Shown: piece by piece, positions 11,509 through 22,688 of the stretch | Numbering within the stretch: the first letter of the stretch is position 1 | Layout of the letters: each line of letters begins with the position of its first letter | Assembly: GCA_028095005.1 (NCBI GenBank) | Contig: CM051461.1 | Span: 172,367,144-172,431,143 of the forward strand | Direction of reading: 5' to 3' | Length of the DNA stretch: 64,000 nt | Source of the DNA: Rhynchospora pubera | Taxonomy: Eukaryota > Streptophyta > Magnoliopsida > Poales > Cyperaceae | Notes under the pieces: generated by a model | Databases searched by the model: none | What the model was told of the DNA's origin: nothing | The model's input: the letters and a program-made list of their open reading frames with translations, nothing else | Program-made: the position numbers and the translations under genes

Positions 11509-11808
11509 ATATCATTTTCAAAGTAAAAAATAGAAAGGGATTTGACTAGCCAGAAATGTTTCGCCAAGATTGCTGATGCTATCAGTAATCAGTTGCCCAT
11601 GTGAGTCTCAGACCATACTTGCTTGACCATAGATTCATAAAATGTTAAATATATAATGGATGACGTGAAAAAAGGGAAGACTTTTTCCTTTGATAATTGT
11701 TTATGATTTTATTTTCCTGTGTAAGGCTTAATAATTACATATTCATCGACTATCCTTGACTAATGACTCAAAGATAACCAAAATTGCTATCTTATTCTTC
11801 TGAACTAA
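11509..11808. other. AT-rich spacer
   Basis: No gene or repeat structure seen between the SINE remnant and the hairpin MITE. Confidence 0.4.
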
Positions 11809-11942
11809 GGGTGCGTTTGGATAGGTGTGGGAAGAAGGAAAAAAGGGAAGAAGTATTGGGAAGTGTGTAACTTTGTGAAGAGTTTGGATTGTTTATAATT
11901 TTTTTTCTTCTTCTTCTTTCTTCCAACGATCCAAACGCACCC
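11809..11942. mobile_element. Hairpin MITE, GGGTGCGTTTGGAT family, copy 1
   Basis: It starts GGGTGCGTTTGGAT and ends ATCCAAACGCACCC, a perfect 14-bp terminal inverted repeat. The 3-bp duplication TAA sits at 11806-11808 and 11943-11945. The interior is purine-rich on one side and pyrimidine-rich on the other (GGGAAGAAG / CTTCTTC), so the element folds on itself. The short TSD and G-rich TIR suggest a PIF/Harbinger-type (Tourist-like) MITE. Further copies occur at 38308, 42604, 47274, 53530 and 61188. Confidence 0.85.
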
Positions 11943-12574
11943 TAATAAGACAAAAAAGGAAAAAAAAGGAGACCGACATTTCCCAATATAATGCATGCTT
12001 CCCGATGTTTCTTCAAGAAAGATAGCAAAGCAAAAGTTTCCTGCATGAAAATGAGTTGTCATTTGCCAAATCCCAAAATGAAAAAGAATATTGAATCCTA
12101 GCATTAGAAAATGTGGGGCTAATCATAAATCTAAGTGAAATGCTTCTTAAACATCAAGAAAAATTGGGACCGATCATAAATGTAAGTGAGATGCTTCTTG
12201 TCAGTGTGAAATAACCTGGTTCTTCAACCATTCTAGGGGCAAGCATGGTACCCTGGGCAGTTGAATCTATCATATCGCCAACTCATATACTCATACGAAC
12301 ATGTACTAGACTCACATTAACACTTAACATAAGCTGACACGTCATATTATAATGTTGATAGTTCAATTATACCCAAGTTGACTGTGAAACGCATCCAGAT
12401 CTTAACTCTTAGTTATACAACACTCAGCTCAAGCAACCCACACACATATGCAAAAATAAAAAAAGAGAACGAAAGAAAAGATGATACTTATTTGAAAAGT
12501 AATATAGAAAAATTGTACCTCAGGCAAAATTTTCCCCTAAAGATCTCAGCATAAACAAGAAATTTTTGCAGATT
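11943..12574. other. 3' flank of the LPAT1 gene
   Basis: About 630 bases without a coding frame. The part nearest 12574 is presumably the 3' UTR of the minus-strand acyltransferase. Two direct copies of a GATGCTTCTT-type segment (about 12139 and 12191) are visible. Confidence 0.4.
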
Positions 12575-14375
12575 TCAGTGTACTCCATAGCCATGCATAA
12601 GAAGAGACTCGGCAATAACATTCCTAGCCTCATTACAAAGTGCTTCAGCATTAATTCCTTCTATGGGCTTGTGAATGATAATCTTTACAGAACCTGAATT
12701 TATTATTCCCTCCTTTCCTGCCGGCATCAGCTTTCCAGTTCCTAAAAGAGTAATAGGCACAATAGGTGCCCCTGTCTTGGCAGCAACACTAAATGCCCCT
12801 TTCTGATTTTTCAAATCAAGATATTTCAGGAGTAATTAATAATATTTTCTGATATATTGTTTCTCAAATAAAAATAACTCACCTTAAAAGCACCTAGCTT
12901 CCCATCTTTGCTTCGAGTTCCTTCAGGAAAGAAAAATACTGAAGCACCCTTCGTGACAAGATCCATACACCGTTTAAGACAGTCCTAAACAAATTAGATT
13001 TCAAAATGTTTGAGCAAAATTTAGCAGTTCACTGGACCCCAAACGCTAGCATTTCAGTAAAGTGTCTTGCAATTTCCATAGCTATTGAAACATAACACCC
13101 AAATCAAAGTATCAACCAAACCAAAAACTGAATGAGCCAGATGAAACCATGAAACACCATAAGAGTAAAAACATAGAAAATTACCAACTGACTTCTACTA
13201 TCCATGCGCCGCAATGGTATGACCCCCATGAGAAACATTGCCCACCCAATAATAGGATAAACAAATATGCTCGTCTTGCTGATAAACTTGAAGCACCGTC
13301 CTAATGTCAGAAGTGTGTATATATCAAGAAAACTTTGGTGGTTTGAGACATAGACACAAGGGGTGGTATTCAACGGCAAATTCTCCAATCCTTCAATTTT
13401 AAACTTGTAGAACGGCCAAATGGTAAAACTGGCCCAGACCTTGGCTATAAAATGATGGGCCCTCCTTCGGTAATGATCAAATAAGAGGATGAAGGGGTGT
13501 AGAAATGCCATTGCTATGAAAAGAGGGACGGCTATAACAGCTGTCGCCAGATAGAAGCAGACTCCTCTGATTCTTGAAATCAAATGTGAATCTGGTTTAT
13601 TATTGAGAGAAATTATATAAAAGTACAATAAATAGGTTGACTGACTTTTTTCCCTTGGTATATTCATCCTTGATGCAACTTTTGGGTATAAAGGTCTTAA
13701 GTGAGGTAAAAATAGCAACTTCAGGCAAAATGAAAGCAGTGTGTATTGGTGCAATAAGAAAGCAGTGCATATTTATGCAATAACATATCCAAGAAAAAAT
13801 TATAACAACAGTTGGGTACTAGGGTTACTTGGGTATTTTAAAATTGTCCTCAACTACAGTTCTAAAATTTTTTCGTCCAACTTCAAAAGTATTAAAGTAC
13901 CAAATCACCATTCTTTTTGACATACCAGAAGCTAATGATACTTCAAGAAATGAAAATAATCTTCCAAAATGAGAAACAATATGCCTCCAAAGATAGCAGA
14001 ACTAATTAGATTGAACAGAAATAACCTGTTAAGGCATTCGAAGAGTCATCAGAGGAACCAGCAGAAGATGCCACAATTTCTGACCTAACAATAATATTTC
14101 TCTGAATCATATGCCACTTAATCCCACCTAGTTGAGCAAATTGCGGAGTTGCACAATTCAAAACCAACTTCTGGTAATCCAACCTTTTCTTCACCATATT
14201 GCATAAGGCCACTGAATAAAGAATTGATCAAACATTTTACCAACATGTCATATTAATGCTGAATTTATCATGCCAGAGATCTTAAAGGTGAAATATTCTT
14301 ACCTTGGGGACGGTAGGCAGGTTTGATAGTCACTAAAGGTAGAGAGTAGGGTTTGAGCCTAGAGAACGATGCCAT
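12575..14375 (-). CDS. Plastid 1-acyl-sn-glycerol-3-phosphate acyltransferase (LPAT1-like)
   Basis: Five coding exons on the minus strand: 14375-14303, 14211-14026, 13591-13185, 12984-12883, 12802-12575; 331 residues, all junctions GT/AG and in phase. The product acylates lysophosphatidic acid at sn-2 to make phosphatidic acid in the plastid inner envelope. The first ~86 residues (MASFSRLKPYSLPLVTIKPA...) are basic and Ser/Thr-rich, as expected for a plastid transit peptide. A hydrophobic segment follows (GVCFYLATAVIAVPLFIAMA). Acyltransferase motif I is NHQSFLD with H171 and D176; the PEGTRS motif is at 242-247. The sequence tracks Arabidopsis LPAT1 (ATS2) from SRIRG to CNEARNVIAES. A non-coding first exon ending at 15023 (GTAAGT donor) probably carries the 5' UTR. 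All key residues are present and no frameshift was seen. Confidence 0.92.
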
Positions 14376-15197
14376 TGATTGATACAGAACAGCTTATTGG
14401 AATTTTGGCAGTATAATGAATGAAACTTGAGCAAGCTACCCTCACCTTCGGTTCGATTCAAAATATTACAAACTTGAGCTGGCTTGAGTTTGACTTGTAA
14501 GAAATCTAGCTAGTTTGTTGGCTTAGCTAATAGCTCATTTAGTGGGAACTGGCTAATTTCTTTGAGATTATTTAGCTTGCCAGTTTGTTAGCTTGCTTTC
14601 TGGCTCATGAAACAGCATGATTTTGAGCTCAGCTGCAGCTCATGACAAGGCTTAACCCAAAACACAAGAGATTGACATTCTGCTAGATTGAAAAAGAAAA
14701 AAAAAGAAGAAATTATTAGATGCATTAAAAATCCGAGCTAAATAAATTAGAAGTACAAAGATGAGCCTCTGTCATTCTATTCTCTTCATTGTATCCAATT
14801 TATCAATTAGAAGGGGAAAAAAATGAGCTAATTCTACACAAGTAATCTATCTACTATATGTAATAACCTTATATCGATTCTGACGAGAAAGGCACCGCAA
14901 ACAAGAAAAACGATAAAAGTCTTCCATATTTGCATTCTATTATAAACTTCTCAGGAAACGAAGAAGACAACAATTGAACCCTACTACAATTTCATTTCGA
15001 GGAGGAAGAGAAGGACTTACCTTAGCGCGAGAATTAGGAGGCGAGAGGAGAAGAGTACGCTTTAGGCTTTAAGGAGAGAGGAAGAAGAACGTGATTGGAT
15101 GAGATTTGAGAAAGAGGATTTGCCGATTTTGGTGGTCCCGTTAAGCCGTTACGAGGCGAGAGTGACGGAAAGGAAGGGTGAGAATAGCGACCAAGCC

Positions 15198-15223
15198 AGA
15201 GAGAGAGAGAGAGAAAGAGAGAG
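15198..15223. repeat. GA microsatellite at the LPAT1 promoter
   Basis: A run of GA dinucleotides with one interruption lies just upstream of the inferred first non-coding exon of the acyltransferase gene. GA/CT tracts are common near plant core promoters. Confidence 0.6.
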
Positions 15224-15267
15224 AGGTCGGGTCGGAACTTGAACTAGGAAGTGAAGGGCAGAGAATT

Positions 15268-15454
15268 GCATTCTGGATGGCCATCCACGGATGATTTTCG
15301 ATCTGAGCCGTCTATTTAATCTCAACGGCTATAGATATCCCGTGCATAATATCAAAATTAATAGGTCTAAAAAATCTAACCGTTAAGATCAAATCAGACG
15401 GTTCGGATCAAGAAATATCCATTGAATGGTTGTATTAAATCATCTAGAGGATAC
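15268..15454. mobile_element. Palindromic MITE, GCATYCTCTGGAT family, copy 1
   Basis: About 187 bp with inverted ends (GCATTCTGGATGG against CATCTAGAGGATAC) and inner arms built on ATTTAATCTCAACGGCTATAG and TAACCGTTAAGATCAAATCAG. The same unit occurs in opposite orientation at 30043-30230 with matching order of all segments. No clear target-site duplication. Confidence 0.7.
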
Positions 15455-16000
15455 TCTATGGCTCATATTACTTTCTACTTAAAGCAAATAATAAACAGTA
15501 CAAGTTCACTCTTGAAAATCTTTTAAATAAACAGTAACATTAAATTCGGACCGTCCTTTCACACCCTCTGTCAAAGTTTAAAAAAAAAAAAAATCCGGAC
15601 CAGACACAAACCTTCCGTGAGGTCTTAATTAGAAGACCCATCTTTAATCCCAACCGTTCGATCTAATTTTGACGGTTAAATTTTTTCGAATCTATCAATC
15701 TGATATTTATATATGGGTACACATCATTGATAAGCGAATCCGTAGCATCAATATAATTTAGATTTGTCAATGACAAGCTCTAAAAAATTCGAAAAAAATA
15801 GTAAAAAACTTTCAAAAATTGTAAAATTTTGTTTGCTATGAGATTTCAATATACATATTGAATTGGTTAATTTAAATTTATTAATTTACAAAATCACCGA
15901 TCAAACGGTCATGGTGCACAAAGTCCTCTATGCATCATGGTTCACGATAGATATTCTCATAAAATAATTTGACATTTTAAATCAGATTTGAATTATTGTT
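15455..16000. repeat. Probable degenerate relative of the palindromic MITE
   Basis: The stretch 15600-15780 carries the same phrase set as the neighbouring MITE (CCCAACCGTTCGATCTAA, TTTTGACGGTTAAATTTTTTC, CGAATCTATCAATCTGATAT) but boundaries are lost. The rest is AT-rich and featureless. Confidence 0.4.
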
Positions 16001-16617
16001 ATCAAGCTTTTAAATTTCATTTTTTTCGGTATGACGGTCCGGAGTTGATTTAACGGTGCGGCGTTTTTTCGGTGAAAAAGCGGCGAAAAAACTGTGTGTA
16101 TATGCGAACATCTGTGTCAGACTCATATGTATTCTTGTGTGCAGTACTACAGTACAAGTCGGAATTCTATGTGTTGTTTTTAATATGCTAATAATCTATG
16201 TTTTTTTTCAATATGTAATCTTAAGCAAAGAAATTAAGCAAAGAGCACAATTAAATTACTAATCCTAGGGTTGTGTAATCTTTCTATTGTATAATCTAAC
16301 ATAAAGAAATTAAGCAAAGAGAATAACAAAGAAAAAGAGGATAACAAACAGTAAGCACAAAACCTAAAGAAAAAAATTACTCTGTATAATACATTTATAC
16401 TATAATATAATATAAAATTATATTGTATAAAAAGTCTCTCCTGTCTCCGTTTTTTCTCCCCAAAAATGAAATTTTTTCGCTGAAATAACGGTGTTATTTC
16501 GGAAATGACGCGTTACGCATTTTTCTGATTTGAAACTGTAACGTTGGTGCGTTTTTATCCGGAAAATCGAAATTTCAGAAATAACGCCGTTATTTCGGTG
16601 AAATTTAAAAGCTTGAT
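16001..16617. mobile_element. 617-bp TIR element
   Basis: Perfect 19-bp terminal inverted repeats ATCAAGCTTTTAAATTTCA (16001-16019) and its complement (16599-16617). Inside each end are CGG/CGGTG-rich segments (TTTTTTCGGTATGACGG; GCCGTTATTTCGGTG) that are also roughly complementary. The interior has no transposase frame; a 68-codon frame at 16056-16262 is low complexity. No confident duplication flanks it, so the superfamily is undetermined. Confidence 0.65.
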
Positions 16618-18705
16618 GATTATTTATCTCAATGATATAGATTTAAATTTGGTTAGAAATTTAGTTTACGGTAGAATTCCTCTTTTTCAATACACTATTT
16701 TTCTTTAAAATTAAAATTTGCATTTAAAATTTAAAATAATAAACAGTTGTGATTGATTAAAAAAAATGTGCAGAATAGTAATTATTTTCAAGACCTAATT
16801 ATTCTTCATACCCTCCAATATTATTATTATATAGATCGGTGTCTCAGAAATAGTAAATTAGACTTTCTTTTTTGTTATAAAGTACCTTTCCAAATAGAGG
16901 ACTACTGCATTAAAAAAGCAATCAATGTAACAGAAGCCACATACACACAACTGACACAAGAACGCAACACACATATCTACTTAGCAAGTACTATCAATTT
17001 TTCTTTTTCTTTTCTGAGTTTGTAACTTGGTAGCTCCTACCTAGTATCTCTAAAAAAAAGTACTATCAATTTTTTCTAAAAAAGAACGCAACGCATACTA
17101 GTAAATTAGACTCAGAAAAATTAAAAACAATAGGCCTTCATGAATAATGCTATCGCAAAATTGCACATAAACCCACCTCACAAGCAATCCACTTAGAGGA
17201 AATTTAAATTTTGGTTCCTGAACTTGGGAAAAAAAAAATGGTTTCTGAACTTAAGTTTCCAGTAAATTGAACCTTAAATTTTGTTACGAAAATCGTGTCC
17301 TGAAGACTTTCAATCGCCTCTAATCAGTCCTTGAACTTTGTGAAATTTTGCAAAACAATAAGTCAATCTTTCAGCGTATCTCAAATTAACCAAACTAATC
17401 ATTCCAACTTAGTTGTTCTTGAAAGTTTGATTTTTCAAACTTTTAAGGACTAATTTGGTGCAAATAAAAAGTGCTGATGCAACTGTCATCGTTACAAAAA
17501 TGAAGAACAAGTTTTTAAAAAAAAAAAAAATCAAGAAATAATATAACGCAATTAAGCATTTAAAAACTAATTTGATTTTTTTTTTGAAAAAAATAAAAAT
17601 AAGAGCTTAATCAAAACCAAATGTTTCCAATAAAGAAAACCTTGCAAAAAGAGAAGTAAAAGCAAATGTTGTGCTGCAAACATCATGGATGAAGTAATAC
17701 CATACACACGCAGTCCAGTTTTGTGCTCTGCGTACCTGCTAGGTCGGGTAGAGTACTCCATCTCCGGATTGGTGAAAACGTGCAAAAATAATGCCCAAAA
17801 AAAAAAAAGTCGGACCTACTTGTCATGTTTAGAAAATTAATGAACCATTTAGATTTTTAATTTGAGAATTAATCTGAAGCAATTGAAAACTGGGAAATGC
17901 TATGGTTACATCAATTTGACAGAAGAGTCCGTCAAGCTCAGTTGATTCTCAATATAACATAAAAATTCAAATGACTGACCCGAATTATTTAATGTGATCA
18001 TCATATTGAAATTTTCTTGGTGAAGAAATTTTACTTTTTTTCTTAAATTTATTTAATATGAAAAACTTGTTGTAAATAATTATGGATCCTCTAATAATAA
18101 TATTTTTAGAAAATCCTAAAAAAATAATTGATATGTTCGGAAAAAATATATAAATTTTGATATCTAGAGAGATTTCAATATAAAGATTACATTAAATATT
18201 TTGAATTGGTCATTTTAACTTTCCAAATTGAGATTCAAATATAACCGTAGCATTTCTCATTAAAAATTCAAAAATTAATTTGATAATTTCTTTGGAAACA
18301 AAAAATTAAGATATCAAAACACCATTTTTTTTTAAAAAAAAACACACAGTAAAAACAAATGATGTGACGCAAACGTCATGGATGAAGTACTATGATCCTA
18401 TGCTCATAAATCGTAATAGTCTAGTAGAGGTTTGTGAAGTGAAAAATAGAAGTCAACAATAACGACTTGTTACTTCAACGAAAAAAATAATCAAGTCAGA
18501 ACTGTGAGCGCTGATAATTCAATGCCAATATGCCATAATAATGTCGTCATATTCCTGTAATGTACTAGAAGTACCATTGACTCTTCTCAGCTATCCAAGT
18601 CTCAAAGTCCTTATACTGTCCTCATGATGAGAATCTTTCCAACTTAAAGCAAATTCTTCTGATTCTGATATTATGAGTCTGTACATACACGTTATGTGAC
18701 GATGT
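16618..18705. other. AT-rich intergenic region upstream of the glycosyltransferase
   Basis: No genes recognised. A roughly 45-bp segment is present twice in direct orientation (about 17655-17700 and 18349-18393; shared core CATCATGGATGAAGTA / CGTCATGGATGAAGTA). Short frames at 16753-17025 and 17567-17785 are AT-rich and look incidental. Confidence 0.4.
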
Positions 18706-18711
18706 CACGTG
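18706..18711 (+). promoter_or_regulatory. G-box in the glycosyltransferase promoter
   Basis: A palindromic CACGTG core in the context TGTCACGTGTC lies about 90 bases upstream of the ATG. G-boxes bind bZIP and bHLH factors and often confer ABA, jasmonate or light responses; which applies here is unknown. Confidence 0.5.
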
Positions 18712-18717
18712 TCTGTT

Positions 18718-18725
18718 TATATATA
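18718..18725 (+). promoter_or_regulatory. TATA box of the glycosyltransferase gene
   Basis: TATATATA about 73 bases before the start codon at 18798, closely downstream of the G-box. Confidence 0.6.
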
Positions 18726-18797
18726 TGAGCAATTGTCTTCCATATTACTAGTCAAGTTGAAACAAAGAACCCAAAGCAAGCCCGAAAAATTTTAGTA

Positions 18798-20572
18798 ATG
18801 GAAATCACTAACAATTACCCCAAAGTCCAAGCCGGAACTCCACACTTTTTAATGCTTCCATGGCTGGCCCCTGGCCACTTGATCCCCACAATCGACATAG
18901 CCCGTCTCCTCGCCGAACACAATGCAGCAGTTACAATCATAACAACCCCAGTTAATGCCGCTCGCATAAAGCCAACCATTGACCGGTCTAATGCTGCCTC
19001 AGCAGGTTAATTAGTAATTTAATATATGTTGTTGCTATCTTACTTCAAGTTTTTGTGAGGGTTGAGTGGATTTGTATGCATTTGTATTTTTTTCTTCCTC
19101 AACATTTTTAGCGTTTTCTCCCCACGGGCAAATCTGCATCATCCATTAGCCTTGTCTTGTCTAAATCCGGGATGTCAGACAATCCAATAATTCCTGGCCA
19201 ACTGAGGGCTTTAAGGGGCGTTGGATGGTTATTATGTGAATTATATACATCATGAGTCATGACTTATTAGTATTGATCTAATTTTATATGGATTATTACA
19301 GGTAACATCTCGTTAGTTTCACTGTACTTCCCTGCAACTGAGGTTGGCCTTCCAGAAGGCTGTGAGAACATTGACTTGGTTCCTTCAATGCCCCTTGTGT
19401 ACAACTTCTGCCAAGCTACAAAGCTCTTTCGCCAACAAGTATCGAGATACATTCGTGAACTAGCCCCACGTGTCAGCTGCATAATCAGTGGGATGGGCTA
19501 TGTGTGGGCTGTTGATGTGGCACACGAGCTAGGAGTCCCATGTTTTATCTTCCATGGTTTTGGATCCTTTGCTCTGTGTTGTTCTGAAATCCTACACAAA
19601 ACCAAGGAACATGAAGATGAAGTCTTAGTCCCTGCTTCGTCTGCAGAGCCCTTTATTATATCAGGCTTGCCGTTCGAGTTCAAGATAACTAGAAAGGAAC
19701 TTCCCTTGCATTTCCCACAATCTAAGGAGATGAAGGAAATAGGTGAGGAAATGAGAAGCTATGAGCTAGCTGTGGATGGAATACTGGTGAATAGTTTTGA
19801 GCAACTCGAACCAGGTTATGCTGATTTACTACAAAATCTTTCAGGTAAAAAAGTTTTCACTATGGGCCCCGTATCTGTTTGCAACACGAAAATGATGGAT
19901 ATGGAAGAAAGAGGAAACAAGCCGACAGTTAGTACCCATCGGTGCATACAATGGCTTGATTCTAAGAAACCAAAATCAGTAGTGTATGTTTCATTTGGAA
20001 GCACGGGCAGCTTTGCACCTAAACAATTCAAAGAACTTGGCCTTGGATTATTGGCATCTCAATGGCCATTTGTTTGGGTGATTAAAGACATAGAGAAGTT
20101 GCCAGAGGAAACATTAATCTGGCTACGTGAAAATTTTGAAGATAAAAATAGTTCCAGAAGTTTGTTAATCAAAGGTTGGGCTCCACAAATTGCAATACTG
20201 TCGCACCCTGCTGTCGGCGGGTTTCTGACGCATTGTGGATGGAATTCTACACTGGAAAGCGTTGCTGCTGGTGTACCAGTAGTGGCATGGCCATTGTATT
20301 CAGAACAATTTTTAAACGTGAAATTGATTGTGGATGTGCTAAAGATTGGTGTTAGTGTTGGTGCTAGAGAAGCGATGGCATTCAGAGGGGACAAGGAAGA
20401 TGGTATTAGAGTATGGAAAGAGGATGTGGTAAAAGCAATTGAGAAGTTGATGAATGGAGAGGAGGAGAGGAAAAGGGTTGCTCAGTTGAAGGAGAAGGCA
20501 GAGATGGCTTTGGAGAAGGGCGGTTCTTCTTTTTTAAACTTGGAGAGCTTGATACAGTCTGTGGCGCCATAA
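18798..20572 (+). CDS. UDP-glycosyltransferase, UGT73-like, lacking the usual catalytic Asp
   Basis: Exon 1 (18798-19005) and exon 2 (19302-20572) join in phase across a 296-base intron to give 492 residues, the normal length for plant family-1 glycosyltransferases, which move sugar from UDP-sugar to small molecules in the cytosol. The C-terminal PSPG box is complete at residues 362-405: WAPQ, then HCGWNS, and ending YSEQ (Gln at the last position, usual for glucose users). The N-terminal acceptor domain has H27 in the conserved A-x-G-H-x-x-P context, the expected catalytic base. The motif that normally reads CIISD...PW-x-x-DVA reads CIISGMGYVWAVDVA, so the partner Asp is Gly133. Sequence style (VYNF, FHGFGSFALCCSE, SFGSTGSFAP) fits group D/UGT73. 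Acceptor unknown. The gene is otherwise intact, so it may be active with an altered mechanism or recently weakened. Confidence 0.9.
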
Positions 20573-21379
20573 AATTATTTGATTCTTCGATGATTTTTTT
20601 GTTTTGATTCTATGAAATTATTATTATTAACAATGGTGCTAGCTTGCCAGAAATTTGTGCTTCATTACTCATTGAAAACTGAATTGATTTTATTGATCGC
20701 ATTTATTTTGTTAAGTATCTATAGGTGGCCATTTTGCCTACTGGCCTCCGAGAAAACAGCGCATGGAAATAAACATTGATTATTTATTTTTGGTTCCTCT
20801 GAGACAAGTATTAATAGTGCTTATCATATAATATCAAGTATTAAATGATATCGAAAATGTTCTTAAAATTTATGATTAAACTAAAAGTGATATACCATAT
20901 TTCTTAAACATTTTTCTTCCCTTTTGTTATAATCTTTTCTCTTTGCTACTGATTGTGTCAGAAAGAAAGTGTAGGCAAGTACTAGGGACTGAACATATTT
21001 AACCATTTTAATGTTTCGAAATTTGTTTCCGAAAAACAAGTTTAATTTCGAACAAACGGTTTTGAAAGGAAATGATTAGTTCTTGGGAAAACATCACATT
21101 TTTTTTATTTTGGAAACACTCCACTAAAATCCTATCCTATTAAAACTAATAATTTCCTTTTAAATATGTTCGAACATGAACTAACCATTTGATTCATTTA
21201 CGAAACTTTTAGGCCACATCATTTTGACCTTGGATTAGGGAGTAAGATGAATCCTCCTCAAGAACAATTTAAAAACGAAATCGGTAGACCTAATACCGCC
21301 CAGAAAGAAAAGAATGGTGGTATTTATGAAAATAACAATAAGATAACAAATGACTAGCCAAATAAATGTCGGTTTTTGT
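20573..21379. other. 3' flank and spacer downstream of the glycosyltransferase
   Basis: AT-rich, no gene. It contains the 3' UTR of the glycosyltransferase; otherwise nothing is recognised. Confidence 0.4.
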
Positions 21380-21985
21380 AATGTAACTATTGTGAAAATG
21401 CAACCCATCTGTTTGTGACTTGTCCTTCTAGCAGGGATTTCTGGGTGGGAGTTAATATTTAATATGTTTAATGATACAGAGATTCATTTACATAGTGCTG
21501 GTTTAATCGATCTGTGGGGGAAGCATGCTTAATCTAGATAGTGCTAAAAGACAGTTCTCCCAAACACTCCTTGCTGCTTTGTTGTTTGTTGGGCAAGATG
21601 GTCTGAAAGGAATAAGAGAGTGCTTCAAGATAGCTCAGGCATCTCTCCTTTTAAATGTAGTTTTTTAATGCATTACATTTCTTTCGTCTATGGACGGGTT
21701 TTACTTCTAACATGGTTGACAAGTTGGCTACGGCTACCTTCCGTTGAAAAAATATCTCTGCTATTTTGTGCTTTTTTTTTAATTTGGAAAGCTTTTCCAG
21801 TTTTGTATGCTGGGGTTGGATTTATTTCTGGGGGGTTAATTTGTTTTGTTTGTTAGAGAATTACTTTGGTTGCTTAGCTTGCTGTTTAGTTTGGAGTTTG
21901 GAGTTGTCTTGTAAACTATAAACTTGTTGCTTAATGAAGTTGGTATTCATTCCCTCGAGGAGTAATTTTAGTTTAAAAAAAAATA
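21380..21985 (+). mobile_element. 5'-truncated LINE with zf-RVT remnant
   Basis: The plus strand reads CNYCENATHLFVTC followed by DFW at 21383-21447, the C-x2-C...HLF-x2-C zinc-binding signature after the reverse transcriptase of plant L1-type LINEs. It then reads CWARWSERNKRVLQ at 21587-21628, the usual W-x-x-W-x-x-RN-x-R block. The two blocks are in different frames with stops between them. A 3' UTR-like stretch ends in an A-run at about 21974-21984. This is a dead 3' fragment. Confidence 0.75.
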
Positions 21986-22688
21986 TAACAAATTCCTTCC
22001 CAAGTGAAGTTAGAAGTGAGTATAAAAAATAAGCTGGGGAAACAAAGCAAACAAAGAAAAAACAGTTTTAGTTATGTACCTCAATAATCAAAGCTGATCT
22101 TTGATCTTAATACAAAATTGGCAGCAGGAGCTTTGTGCAAACCTAAATACATAACTGCTACCTATCACAATTTAGAAACTCGAACCAGTCAATTAGTTCT
22201 CCAATCAGCAAACCATAAGCTCCATGAAAGAGTGAATGATATTCAACACAATCAAAAGCTCCCATATTCGCCCAACTATCAGGACCGTTATCATTTCTTG
22301 CCAAATGTCAGATGGTAAGAAGCAACCTGACTATGATGTTGGATGCAGATTTTTAACCTATATATGAAGAAAATATAGTCAAAAGTTACCAATAAAAATA
22401 ATAAATCACTGATCCTAGTTTCCATATAGAGCACCACTAACTTAGTTTATAGCAAAAAAATATTAAAAAAACTCAATTTATTTTCTTTAGTGAATCATCA
22501 ACAAAAGAGGGTTCATTTCCTTTTGTCAGTTTCACTGCTAAAAAATAATTTTAAGTAAAACATAACTTCTCATTTGCTGGGGAAGGTTTTCTTTTGATTT
22601 TTTTAATTTCTGTATGTGTGGGGAATGAGGTGTGAGGGTAGTCAGTGTCCAAACAACTTTCCAGAACGGTGGTATTACCATTATATGA
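21986..22688. other. 3' flank of the DHHC S-acyltransferase
   Basis: No gene recognised. Part of it is presumably the 3' UTR of the minus-strand gene that stops at 22689. Confidence 0.4.

Noticed and set aside
19498..20394. Minus-strand frames of 61-111 codons
   Set aside because: Antisense shadows of the glycosyltransferase exon 2.
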